Positions 16,621 through 24,221 of a stretch of DNA of 64,000 nucleotides are shown here, piece by piece. The stretch covers positions 248,001 through 312,000 of the forward strand of contig NZ_BMND01000003.1 of assembly GCF_014646275.1 (NCBI RefSeq), in the 5' to 3' direction. This stretch comes from Streptomyces kronopolitis (GTDB lineage: Bacteria; Actinomycetota; Actinomycetes; Streptomycetales; Streptomycetaceae). How positions within the stretch are numbered: the stretch's first letter is position 1; each line of letters starts with the position of its first letter. The notes below the pieces were generated by a model. The model did no database searches, was not told the origin of the DNA, and was given only the letters and a program-made list of their open reading frames with translations. A program made the position numbers and the translations under genes.

Positions 16621-18198
16621 ATGCCCAATTACCTGTCGCCCGGCGTATACGTCGAGGAGGTCGCCAGCGGATCCCGGCCCATCGAGGGCGTGGGAACCTC
16701 CGTCGCGGCCTTTGTCGGACTGGCGCCCACCGGCCCGCTGAACGAGCCGACGCTGGTGACGAACTGGTCCCAGTATGTCGCGGCCTTCAGCGAATTCACG
16801 GACGGCTACTACCTGGCGCATTCCGTGTACGGATTCTTCAACAACGGCGGGACGGCGGCATACGTCGTGCGGGTGGGCGGCACCGCCGACGGCCCGCAGC
16901 CCGCCGGGGCCTCGGAGGCGGCGCCCAGGGCGCTGACCGCCGGTGAGCCGGTGGCGCTGGGCACCTTCAAGGTCGCCGCTCTCGCGCCCGGTTCCGCCGC
17001 GGGCGGTGCGCTCACCGTCGAGGTGCAGGAGCCCGAGGGCGAGGGCGGCGCCGACCGGTTCAAGCTCGTCGTCAAGGACGGCGACAAGGTCGTCGAGAGC
17101 TTCGACGTCAGCGCGAAGAAAAGCGCCCGGAACTATGTCGTCGCGCAGGTCAAGCAGCGGTCCAAGGCGATCGTCGTCGAGGAGGCCGTCGCGGCCGCGC
17201 AGCTGGTGAAGCCGGACGCCCAGGCCGTCACGCTGACCCCGCCGGCCCCGGCGCCCGCCGCCCCCGTCGCGCGCGGCGCCGTCGAGCGGCTGGACTCCGG
17301 CCGGTTCATCGGTGACTCCGCCGACCGCACCGGCTTCGGCGGCCTGGAGGCCCTCGACGAGGTCAACATGGTCGCCGTGCCCGACCTGATGGCCTGCTAC
17401 CAGCAGGGCCTCATCGACGAGGAGCAGGTCCGGGCCGTCCAGCTCGGGCTCATCGCGCACTGCGAGCTGATGGGCGACCGGATGGCCGTCCTCGACCCGC
17501 CTCCCTCGCTGAACGCCCGCGACATCCGCAAGTGGCGCCAGGAGACCGCCGGTTACGACTCCCGCTACGCGGCGCTCTACTACCCGTGGCTCAAGGTCTT
17601 CGACCCGACCTCCGGCCAGTCGCGCGTCGTCCCGCCGTCCGGCCACATGGCGGGCGTGTGGGCCCGCAACGACTCCGAGCGGGGGGTCCACAAGGCGCCG
17701 GCCAACGAGGTCGTCCGCGGGGCGGTCGATCTGGAATTGCAGATCACCCGCGGTGAGCAGGACCTGCTCAATCCGGTCGGTGTGAACTGCATCCGGTCCT
17801 TCCCCGGACGCGGAATCCGGGTGTGGGGCGCGCGGACCCTGGCATCCGATCCGGCGTGGCGCTATCTGAACGTCCGGCGCTACTTCAACTACCTCGAGGA
17901 ATCGATCCTCATCGGGACGCAGTGGGTGGTGTTCGAGCCGAACGACGAGGCGCTGTGGGCCCGTATCCGGCGCAACATCTCGGCATTCCTGGTCAACGAG
18001 TGGCGCTCGGGCGCCTTGTTCGGCCAGCGGCCCGAGGACGCCTTCTACGTGAAGTGTGACGCGGAGGTCAACCCGGTCGAGTCCGTTGACCTGGGAAGGG
18101 TCATCTGCGAGATCGGCATCGCGCCGGTCAAGCCCGCCGAGTTCGTGGTCTTCCGGCTGGCGCAGTTCTCCGGAGGCGGCGGAGAACTGGAGGAATAA
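16621..18198 (+). CDS. cis2: Contractile sheath protein
   Basis: A 525-residue phage-type tail sheath subunit. The start YLSPGVYVEEVASGSRPIEG and SVAAFVGLAPTGPLNEP are the classic N-terminal sheath signature. Residues 80-235 are a variable insertion that is Ala/Val-rich. The C-terminal handshake domain holds NPVGVNCIRSFPGRGIRVWG, RRYFNYLEESIL and VNPVESVDLGRVICEIGIAP. Sheath subunits form the contractile outer tube that drives the inner tube. AGGAG lies nine bases before the ATG. The tube gene follows after 70 bases in the same operon. Confidence 0.96.
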   Translation: MPNYLSPGVYVEEVASGSRPIEGVGTSVAAFVGLAPTGPLNEPTLVTNWSQYVAAFSEFTDGYYLAHSVYGFFNNGGTAAYVVRVGGTADGPQPAGASEAAPRALTAGEPVALGTFKVAALAPGSAAGGALTVEVQEPEGEGGADRFKLVVKDGDKVVESFDVSAKKSARNYVVAQVKQRSKAIVVEEAVAAAQLVKPDAQAVTLTPPAPAPAAPVARGAVERLDSGRFIGDSADRTGFGGLEALDEVNMVAVPDLMACYQQGLIDEEQVRAVQLGLIAHCELMGDRMAVLDPPPSLNARDIRKWRQETAGYDSRYAALYYPWLKVFDPTSGQSRVVPPSGHMAGVWARNDSERGVHKAPANEVVRGAVDLELQITRGEQDLLNPVGVNCIRSFPGRGIRVWGARTLASDPAWRYLNVRRYFNYLEESILIGTQWVVFEPNDEALWARIRRNISAFLVNEWRSGALFGQRPEDAFYVKCDAEVNPVESVDLGRVICEIGIAPVKPAEFVVFRLAQFSGGGGELEE

Positions 18199-18268
18199 TC
18201 CTCCCTCCCGTTCCCTCCCCTCGCCCGTACCGGCATTCTCCTACCTACCGCAACAGGAGTGAAATCTC

Positions 18269-18712
18269 ATGGCCTTTCAGCCAGGTGATGCAATTGCAAC
18301 ACACAATTTCGGCCTCCAGATCGACGGCGTCATGGTCGAATACCTTCAGGAGGTCAGCGGCCTGACCATGGAGCAGGACGTCATCGAATACCAGCAGGTG
18401 TCGGCGGCCGGAAAGCCCGTCGTGAAGAAGATGCCCGGCACGAAGAAGGCCGGCGAGTGCACGGTGACCCGCGGTATGACGGAGAGCTCCGCGTTCAGCG
18501 AATGGATCAACAAGTCCATCGCGGGTGACATGGGTTCGGCCCGCAAGAACGCCACCATCATGATGATGGACTACCAGAACAACCCGGTGAAGCGTTACAA
18601 CATGCGCAATGCCTGGTGCAGCAAGGTGGAGACCAGCGGGGTCAAGGCGGGCGACGCGGCCGCGCTGACCGAGCAGGTCACCATCGTCTTCGAAGAGTTG
18701 GTCATCGAATAA
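18269..18712 (+). CDS. cis1: Inner tube protein
   Basis: A 147-residue Hcp/gp19-type tube subunit: HNFGLQIDGVMVEYLQEVSG, EYQQVSAAGKPVVKKMPGTK, TVTRGMTESSAFSEWI and VTIVFEELVIE. Hexamer rings of this protein form the tube expelled on contraction. AGGAG lies nine bases before the ATG. Its TAA overlaps the next ATG by one base. Order sheath-tube-small proteins-large protein matches P2-like phage tails. Confidence 0.95.
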   Translation: MAFQPGDAIATHNFGLQIDGVMVEYLQEVSGLTMEQDVIEYQQVSAAGKPVVKKMPGTKKAGECTVTRGMTESSAFSEWINKSIAGDMGSARKNATIMMMDYQNNPVKRYNMRNAWCSKVETSGVKAGDAAALTEQVTIVFEELVIE

Positions 18713-19206
18713 TGCGGCGCGCAGGCCCGGGAGCGCGGACGGCCGCCCCGGCGAATACGGCACCGCCGGCGGACGCCGCACCGGCGGCGGAGACGGCGGG
18801 CGCGGCAGCCGTGCCCCGTGCGGCGGTGCGTGAACCACTGCGGACGGAGTTCGAGTTCGAGCTGCCGCGCGGATTCGTCGACGAGTCCGGCACCGTCCAC
18901 CGCAACGGCGCGATGCGTCTGGCGACGGCGCGGGACGAATTGATTCCGCTGCGGGATGTGCGCGTACGCGAGAACCCGGCGTATCTGTCGGTCGTGCTGC
19001 TCGGCCGGGTCATCACCCGGCTCGGCACGCTCGGGTCCGTGCACGACGGAACGGTGGAGAACATGTTCGCCTCCGATCTGGCCTTTCTGCAGGACTTCTA
19101 CCGGCAGATCAACGCCGAGGGGCACACCCGTGCCGCCGTGGCCTGCCCGCATTGCGAGGAGTCCTTCGAGGTGGAGCTGGCCGGGAGCCGCCTGGGGGAA
19201 TCGTGA
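18712..19206 (+). CDS. CIS conserved protein at the tail-chaperone position
   Basis: A 164-residue protein. After an Ala/Pro-rich first 40 residues comes a conserved part: RTEFEFELPRGFVDESGTVH, NGAMRLATARDELIPLRDVRV, NPAYLSVVLLGRVITRLGTL, VENMFASDLAFLQDFYRQIN. It ends in a CxxC pair (ACPHCEESFEVEL). The start at 18712 overlaps the tube stop (TAATG). The position after the tube and before the long protein is where phages keep tail assembly chaperones (P2 gpE; lambda gpG). A chaperone role is inferred from order only. Confidence 0.75.
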   Translation: MRRAGPGARTAAPANTAPPADAAPAAETAGAAAVPRAAVREPLRTEFEFELPRGFVDESGTVHRNGAMRLATARDELIPLRDVRVRENPAYLSVVLLGRVITRLGTLGSVHDGTVENMFASDLAFLQDFYRQINAEGHTRAAVACPHCEESFEVELAGSRLGES

Positions 19207-19361
19207 CGTACGCGGCTGGTCGGATCGAGGAGGAAGTCGCCTATCTGGCCTACCACTTCCACTGGGGGCTGGACGACATTCTCGACCTCGAACACGCCGA
19301 CCGGCGCGCGTACGTGGCACAGAGCGCGGCCCTGGTCGAGCGGGCCGAAGGGAAGCAGTGA
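19203..19361 (+). CDS. DUF6760-like small protein
   Basis: A 52-residue protein starting VTYAAGRIEEEVAYLAYHFH and containing WGLDDILDLEHADRRAYV. Small proteins of this kind follow the gpE-like gene in phage tails and eCIS loci. Comparison with T4 gp51-type baseplate chaperones is possible but weak. The GTG overlaps the preceding TGA by four bases (GTGA). The frame is open to 19152, but only the coupled start fits the conserved N-terminus. Confidence 0.7.
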   Translation: MTYAAGRIEEEVAYLAYHFHWGLDDILDLEHADRRAYVAQSAALVERAEGKQ

Positions 19362-19367
19362 CGGGGG

Positions 19368-22300
19368 ATGAGTGTGTTGGGGTGGCTGCGGGGGCCGCGG
19401 GGTGCGCGGGGCGTGCGGGGCGCGGAGCGTGTGCGGGAGTCGGAGGCCGGGACATCGGTGGAGGCGGCCGGGAGTGAGGGAAGCCCGGCGGGTCAGGGCG
19501 CCCGGGGGAGCGGCCGGGCGGGTGGCTGGGCTGCGGTGCCTCCCGTCCAGCGGGTCCTGGGGGCACCCCGCACCGTCGCGGAGACCGGCTTCGCCGCGTC
19601 GCTGAGCGCGCACCGCGATCCGTCCTTCGGCGGCGAACTCGGCCATGACGTACGCGCCTCGGCACCCGCCGGAATGCTCCACGGCGTCCTCACCCCCCTT
19701 CCGGCAAGCGGTGTGGGGACCCCGCTCGGCCTCGACCTCCCGGCTCTGCGACTGCCGGTGGCGGGGCGGGGCGGGGAGGAGGGCGTGGGGGAGGTTGCGG
19801 GTGGGGTTGTGGGTGAGGCTAGGGCGTTTGGGGCGGGGGGCTCGGGTGGTTCGGTGGGCGGGGGCGGTAGTGGTGTGGGGGCGGCGCGTCGGGGTTTGAA
19901 GCGGGCGGTGGATGTTCAGCGGGTGTCGGGGGTGTCGGGGGTGTCGGCGCGGTCGGGGCCGTCGGCTTCTTCTGTCGCGTCTGCCGCGTCTGCCGCGTCT
20001 GCGCCGTCGGATTCGTCTGCGTCTTCTGCGTCGTCTGCCGCGTCTGCGCGGTCGAGGGCGGGGGCGTTGGGGTCTTCCGCGTCGGTGGTCAGGGTGCGGG
20101 AGTCGGTGCGTCCCGCGTTGGTGTCGGCGCCGCGGGCGGCCGGTCTGCCGGTGCGCCGGGTGAGGGCGGTGGGCAAGGGGCCGGCCTCCTCGGCTGCGTC
20201 CGGACCTGCGGCGTCGGCTGCCGCAGCGCCCAGGCCGGTTGCCGCAGCGCCGGTGTCGGCTGCTGGGGACTCGGCACCTGACATTGGGGCGTCCGCGCCG
20301 GTCATCCGGGCGTCCGCGCCGGTCATCGGAGCGTCGGCACCGGTTGTCGCCGACCCGGCGCGCGGGGCCGATGCCCGGCCCACAGCTGTCCCGGGCCCGA
20401 TCCCCCTGCCGGGATCCGGGGCACCCGCCGCACCCTCCGGGGAGGCGGCGGTGACGCCGGCCCCTGTCGCTGTACCGCCCGATACTCCCGTGCGGGCAGT
20501 ACAGCGACGGGCGGCCGTGCGCCGGGCACCGGGGGCCGCACCGGAATCGGGAGGTCCACCCGTGGTCGTCCCCGAGGCGAGTGGCCCCGGTCGTGGCCTT
20601 GGTCGTGGCCCGGATCCCGTGACCGCGTCGCCGGGCAAGCCGGGTGGAGAGGGAGCGTCTAGGCCGGTGTCGGCGACCAAGCCTGCGGGCGAGGGGGCGA
20701 CCGCGTCTGCGCCGTTGTCGGCGCCCACGCCTCCGTCGTCGGTCGCGTCTGCATCCCCGTCCCGGGCGGTGCCGGCTTCTGCGCCCGCTTCCCGGCCCGT
20801 GCCGTTGTCCGCGCCTGCTCCTGCGCACCAGCCTGGGCCTCCGCCCGCGTCTGCGCCCGCTTCCGCGCCTGCGCCTGCGCCCGCGTCTGCGTCGCGGCCC
20901 GGGCCGTTGTCTGTGCCTGCGTCCGGGCCCGGGCCTCTGCCCGCGTCTGCGCCCGCGCCCACTGCGGCATCCCCTTCCACCCCCACGTCCGCCTCCCCGC
21001 CCACGCCCGCTGACGCGTCCCCGTCTCAGGCGAAGCCCGTCCCCGCCGTTCGGCCGGGCGCGCAAGAGTCGCGGACGGAGCGGCCTCAGACGGGCAACTC
21101 CGTACAACGCACGACGTCAACGCGGCCACTGCGGGCGGGACTTGGGGCACCGATTCAGTCTTCCGGCAGGCCCATCGAGCCGGCGAAGCTGCCCGAGACC
21201 GGCGGATCAGAGGCCACCGCCGCGCAGAGTGGGATACGGACGCGGGCCACGGCCCAGGAGAACGTCACTGCCCCTGCCCCTGCGCCTGACCCTGCACCCG
21301 CAGCCCCGAGCACTGGTCCCGCCCGCAATACGATGCGCGCGGCGTCGGGGGACGAGCGTCGGGAGGTGCAACGGTCGGCGAGCGCCGATGCGCCCTCGGG
21401 ACCGACGCGCGATGCCGCAGGGAACCTCCAGCCCATGCCGCGTACCGGTCGCCGGCGCCCACTGATCGGCGCACCGTTCGTACCGCGTGAGCGGTCGGAG
21501 GGGGCGAAGGGTGCGACGGCTCCAACCCCCGTTCAACGGGCGGGTACACCGTCGGCCACGCCCTCGCCCGCCCCGGCGCCCAGGCCGGTTACCTTCGAAG
21601 CCGGGCCGACGCCTGTGCAGCGTGCGAATGTGCCGTCGGCCCCGTCGGCCCCGTCGGCCCCGTCGGCTGCGTCGCCGCGTGACGCTGCGGTGTCGCCGTC
21701 GGCCGTCCCCAAGGTGGTGACGCCCGTCCAGCGCGCGAGTGCACCCTCGTCGGTACCGTCACGTGACCCCGCCGTCCCGACTGCTCCCCACGAACTCGGC
21801 CCCGTACCCGTGGGACCGACACCGGACACATCCCGCCAGGCCGTCGTACAACGGGCCGCCGCACGCACGGCACGCACCGCACCACGCGCCACACACGTAG
21901 CGGGAGGGAGCGACGCGTCGTCGCCGCAGGCTTCGGTCCGGGACGCAGGGACGTCCCCCACGCCCACCCCCGCACCGATGGGTGAGGCGACGAGGGCGAG
22001 GAGGGCCAATGTCGCGCCTGACGCCTCCGGAGCACAGTCGTTGCTGCGTACGGCGGTTGAGGCGGCACCGCCGCAGCCGGGCCCCCGGCCGGGTGTGCGG
22101 CGCGCCCCGCTCGCGACGGCACGGGCACTGGTCTCCCGGGAGTTCGGCCAGAACAGCAGCGGACACCTCGGGCGAACCGGAACCCCGACACCGCCCGCAG
22201 GGCTTCGCACCACGCCCGCCGCACCGCTGCGAGCAACGCCCACCAGCACACCCCACCCGGGAAACCCGACACAGCAAGCACCGGCTCCGCACCCCGTGGC

Positions 22301-22907
22301 CCCGCAGCCACTCACCTCACCACGGACCCTGCAGCGAGCCTCAACTGCCGTGCCCTCAGCCCCACCGGCCCAACCCCTAATGCCCCTCGCAGCCCCAACA
22401 CCAGCCCTGGCAGCACCGTCTGCCCCCGCCATGCCCTCCACCCCAGCCACACAACGACGCACCCTCACGTCACCCACGCCACCAGTCCCACCCATCGCAC
22501 CCTTGGTCGCCCCCGCCTCCCCGGCCCCGCTCGTGACCACCCGCGCGCCTCACCCCGTACAACGCACCCGCCACGCCACACCCACAACCCCCACGGTCAC
22601 CTCAGCTGGCACCCCCACAAGTGCCCCGCCGACCACCCCACCACCTCCCTCGCTAAACACCCCAACAAACACCTCCCCACCACCCCCCACCCCCCTCCAG
22701 CGCACATCCGCACCCCCCAACCGCCCCTCACCCCCCGCTCCCACCTCAGCCCCAACCCCAACCCCAACCCCAACCGCACCCCCCACCACCCCCGCCGAGC
22801 TGGACGAACTCGCCCGCCGCCTAGTGACGCCGCTGTCCCGACTGCTACGGGCCGAACTGCGCAGCGACCGCGAACGCATCGGCCGACTACGCGACCGCGG
22901 CCGCTGA
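19368..22907 (+). CDS. Giant Pro/Ala/Ser-rich CIS protein in the tape-measure slot
   Basis: A 1179-residue protein, mostly low-complexity. Only the ends look folded: AETGFAASLSAHRDPSFGGE and GHDVRASAPAGMLHGVLTPL (about residues 70-115), and a charged helical tail PAELDELARRLVTPLSRLLR to the stop. Between them are Ser/Ala/Gly tracts (about 130-260), then Pro/Ala tracts, including a nine-base repeat coding APS near 21636. The motif (V/L)QR followed by a small residue appears about twelve times. Codon use shifts to T-rich serine codons around 19960-20080. Position between chaperone-like genes and the second tube gene is that of a phage tape measure. That role, or a scaffold/cargo-linker role, is inferred. 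No database family is recognised. Confidence 0.75.
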   Translation: MSVLGWLRGPRGARGVRGAERVRESEAGTSVEAAGSEGSPAGQGARGSGRAGGWAAVPPVQRVLGAPRTVAETGFAASLSAHRDPSFGGELGHDVRASAPAGMLHGVLTPLPASGVGTPLGLDLPALRLPVAGRGGEEGVGEVAGGVVGEARAFGAGGSGGSVGGGGSGVGAARRGLKRAVDVQRVSGVSGVSARSGPSASSVASAASAASAPSDSSASSASSAASARSRAGALGSSASVVRVRESVRPALVSAPRAAGLPVRRVRAVGKGPASSAASGPAASAAAAPRPVAAAPVSAAGDSAPDIGASAPVIRASAPVIGASAPVVADPARGADARPTAVPGPIPLPGSGAPAAPSGEAAVTPAPVAVPPDTPVRAVQRRAAVRRAPGAAPESGGPPVVVPEASGPGRGLGRGPDPVTASPGKPGGEGASRPVSATKPAGEGATASAPLSAPTPPSSVASASPSRAVPASAPASRPVPLSAPAPAHQPGPPPASAPASAPAPAPASASRPGPLSVPASGPGPLPASAPAPTAASPSTPTSASPPTPADASPSQAKPVPAVRPGAQESRTERPQTGNSVQRTTSTRPLRAGLGAPIQSSGRPIEPAKLPETGGSEATAAQSGIRTRATAQENVTAPAPAPDPAPAAPSTGPARNTMRAASGDERREVQRSASADAPSGPTRDAAGNLQPMPRTGRRRPLIGAPFVPRERSEGAKGATAPTPVQRAGTPSATPSPAPAPRPVTFEAGPTPVQRANVPSAPSAPSAPSAASPRDAAVSPSAVPKVVTPVQRASAPSSVPSRDPAVPTAPHELGPVPVGPTPDTSRQAVVQRAAARTARTAPRATHVAGGSDASSPQASVRDAGTSPTPTPAPMGEATRARRANVAPDASGAQSLLRTAVEAAPPQPGPRPGVRRAPLATARALVSREFGQNSSGHLGRTGTPTPPAGLRTTPAAPLRATPTSTPHPGNPTQQAPAPHPVAPQPLTSPRTLQRASTAVPSAPPAQPLMPLAAPTPALAAPSAPAMPSTPATQRRTLTSPTPPVPPIAPLVAPASPAPLVTTRAPHPVQRTRHATPTTPTVTSAGTPTSAPPTTPPPPSLNTPTNTSPPPPTPLQRTSAPPNRPSPPAPTSAPTPTPTPTAPPTTPAELDELARRLVTPLSRLLRAELRSDRERIGRLRDRGR

Positions 22908-22999
22908 CCCAACCGACCGCCGCCGGCCACCACCCCCTCAGCCGGACCCCACCCCCTCAGCCACTCCCTCACCCACCCACCCACCCAGAAAGCCACCCC

Positions 23000-23437
23000 A
23001 TGCCCGCGACCCAGGACCCCGGATCCACCGTCTTCTTCAAGTTGTCCATCGACGGCCAGGACCTCGGGCTGTTCAACGGCTGTGACGGGCTGGCCTCCGA
23101 GGTGGAGGTGGAGCAGCGGCAGGAAGGCGGCAACAACGGATTCGTCTGGCAGCTGCCCACCCGCGTGACGCACTCCACGATCCGTCTCACCCGCCCGCTC
23201 ACCGCCGACACCTCCCGCGTGGCGGCCTGGATCTCGTCCATCGCCACCGGTATCCGCCGGCCCACCGCCCAGATCGCCGCCCTGCGCGCCGACGGTTCGA
23301 TCGTCGCGCAGTGGGGGCTGGTGGAGGTGCTGCCCGTGCGGTGGCAGGGGCCGAGTCTGGACCCGGCCAGCCCGGGGGTGGCGACCGAGACGCTGGAGAT
23401 CGCGCACCACGGATTCACCGACGCGGGAGGTGCCTGA
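23000..23437 (+). CDS. Second tube-type protein (tube initiator / distal tube ring)
   Basis: A 145-residue protein of the same family as the inner tube: STVFFKLSIDGQDLGLFNGC, EVEQRQEGGNNGFVWQLPTR, IRLTRPLTADTSRVAAWISS, ETLEIAHHGFTDA. In eCIS particles extra tube paralogues (Afp5/Afp6-like) join the tube to the spike hub. It is followed one base after its stop by the LysM hub gene, which fits that role. The ribosome site is weak. About 90 bases of C-rich DNA precede it. Confidence 0.88.
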   Translation: MPATQDPGSTVFFKLSIDGQDLGLFNGCDGLASEVEVEQRQEGGNNGFVWQLPTRVTHSTIRLTRPLTADTSRVAAWISSIATGIRRPTAQIAALRADGSIVAQWGLVEVLPVRWQGPSLDPASPGVATETLEIAHHGFTDAGGA

Positions 23438-23438
23438 G

Positions 23439-24221
23439 ATGCCCGCGCCGACCGGCGGCAAGGCGGGCGCGAGCCTCGTGCGGGCCGCGCTCGCGATCCA
23501 TCAGCCCCCCACCGACCTCGGCGGCTCGCTCGGCGGCCGGATCGGTGAGGTGGAGTTCCAGTTCAACCCGACCCAGTTGCAGCTCGGGCGGGAGGCGGAG
23601 TGGCACACCCAGGCCGCCGTCGCCTACACGCGCGGCGCCCCGCCGAAGTTCACGGGTGCCCGGCCGGCCACGCTCCAGCTGGAGGTGTTCCTGGACGCCT
23701 CCGGCACCCCCAACGCAGGGAAGGTGCAAAAGCAGGTGGAACTCCTGCTCTCCTGCTGCGAGGTGACCCCGCAGAGCGTCAGCTCCAAGCGCCCGTCGCC
23801 GCCGTGGGTCCGCTTCTCCTGGGGGGCGTTCAACACCGTGCAGTTCGTCGCGTACGTGACGAGCGTCAGCGCCACCTACACGCTGTTCAACCCGACCGGC
23901 GAGCCGATCCGCGCCACCTGTTCGCTGTCCCTCACCGAGGTGGCGATGCCCACCAAGGGACAGAACCCCACCTCCGGCGCGCTCTCCGCCCGCCGCATCC
24001 ACCGCACGGTCGCGGGCGACTCGCTGGCCTCGCTGGCGTGGCGGGAGTACGGGGACGCGACCCGCTGGCGGCTGATCGCGGAGGCGAACGAGATCGACGA
24101 CCCGATGCGGCTGCGGCCCGGCACCGAGCTGCTGCTGCCCGCCGCCGACGAGGGCCCGCCCGAGGGCGGTCCCGTCCACAGCCCCACCGGGCACCCCACC
24201 CTCCAGGAGGCCCAGCGATGA
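23439..24221 (+). CDS. cis7: LysM-domain baseplate hub protein
   Basis: A 260-residue protein with an N-terminal hub domain (GEVEFQFNPTQLQLGREAEW, FTGARPATLQLEVFLDAS, FVAYVTSVSATYTLFNPTGE) and a C-terminal LysM-like module (VAGDSLASLAWREYGDATRW, LIAEANEIDDPMRLRPGTEL). It resembles Afp7 and P2 gpX plus T4 gp53-type proteins that tie the hub to the tube. ATG at 23439 was chosen because GGGAGG lies eight bases upstream; a GTG at 23430 is in frame but lies inside that site. ATGA overlap with the spike gene indicates coupled translation. Confidence 0.9.
   Translation: MPAPTGGKAGASLVRAALAIHQPPTDLGGSLGGRIGEVEFQFNPTQLQLGREAEWHTQAAVAYTRGAPPKFTGARPATLQLEVFLDASGTPNAGKVQKQVELLLSCCEVTPQSVSSKRPSPPWVRFSWGAFNTVQFVAYVTSVSATYTLFNPTGEPIRATCSLSLTEVAMPTKGQNPTSGALSARRIHRTVAGDSLASLAWREYGDATRWRLIAEANEIDDPMRLRPGTELLLPAADEGPPEGGPVHSPTGHPTLQEAQR

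Noticed and set aside
14836..17691. 951-codon open frame on the minus strand opposite the cargo and sheath genes
   Set aside because: Antisense shadow of GC-rich coding DNA; composition is Gly/Arg/Val filler with no domain, and both plus-strand genes are clearly real.
19098..21107. 669-codon minus-strand frame and several other long frames opposite the Pro/Ala-rich gene
   Set aside because: Arg/Gly-only composition that mirrors the plus-strand repeats; no start site support.
21620..21675. Closely spaced CCGTCGGCC-type repeats, considered as a CRISPR-like or mobile repeat
   Set aside because: They are in-frame nine-base coding repeats (Ala-Pro-Ser) inside the low-complexity protein, with no spacers.
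22600..23000. C-rich, ACCCC-repeat stretch considered as an origin or recombination site
   Set aside because: Most of it encodes the Pro/Thr-rich C-terminal part of the giant CIS protein; the rest is a short gap with no inverted-repeat or DnaA-box pattern.
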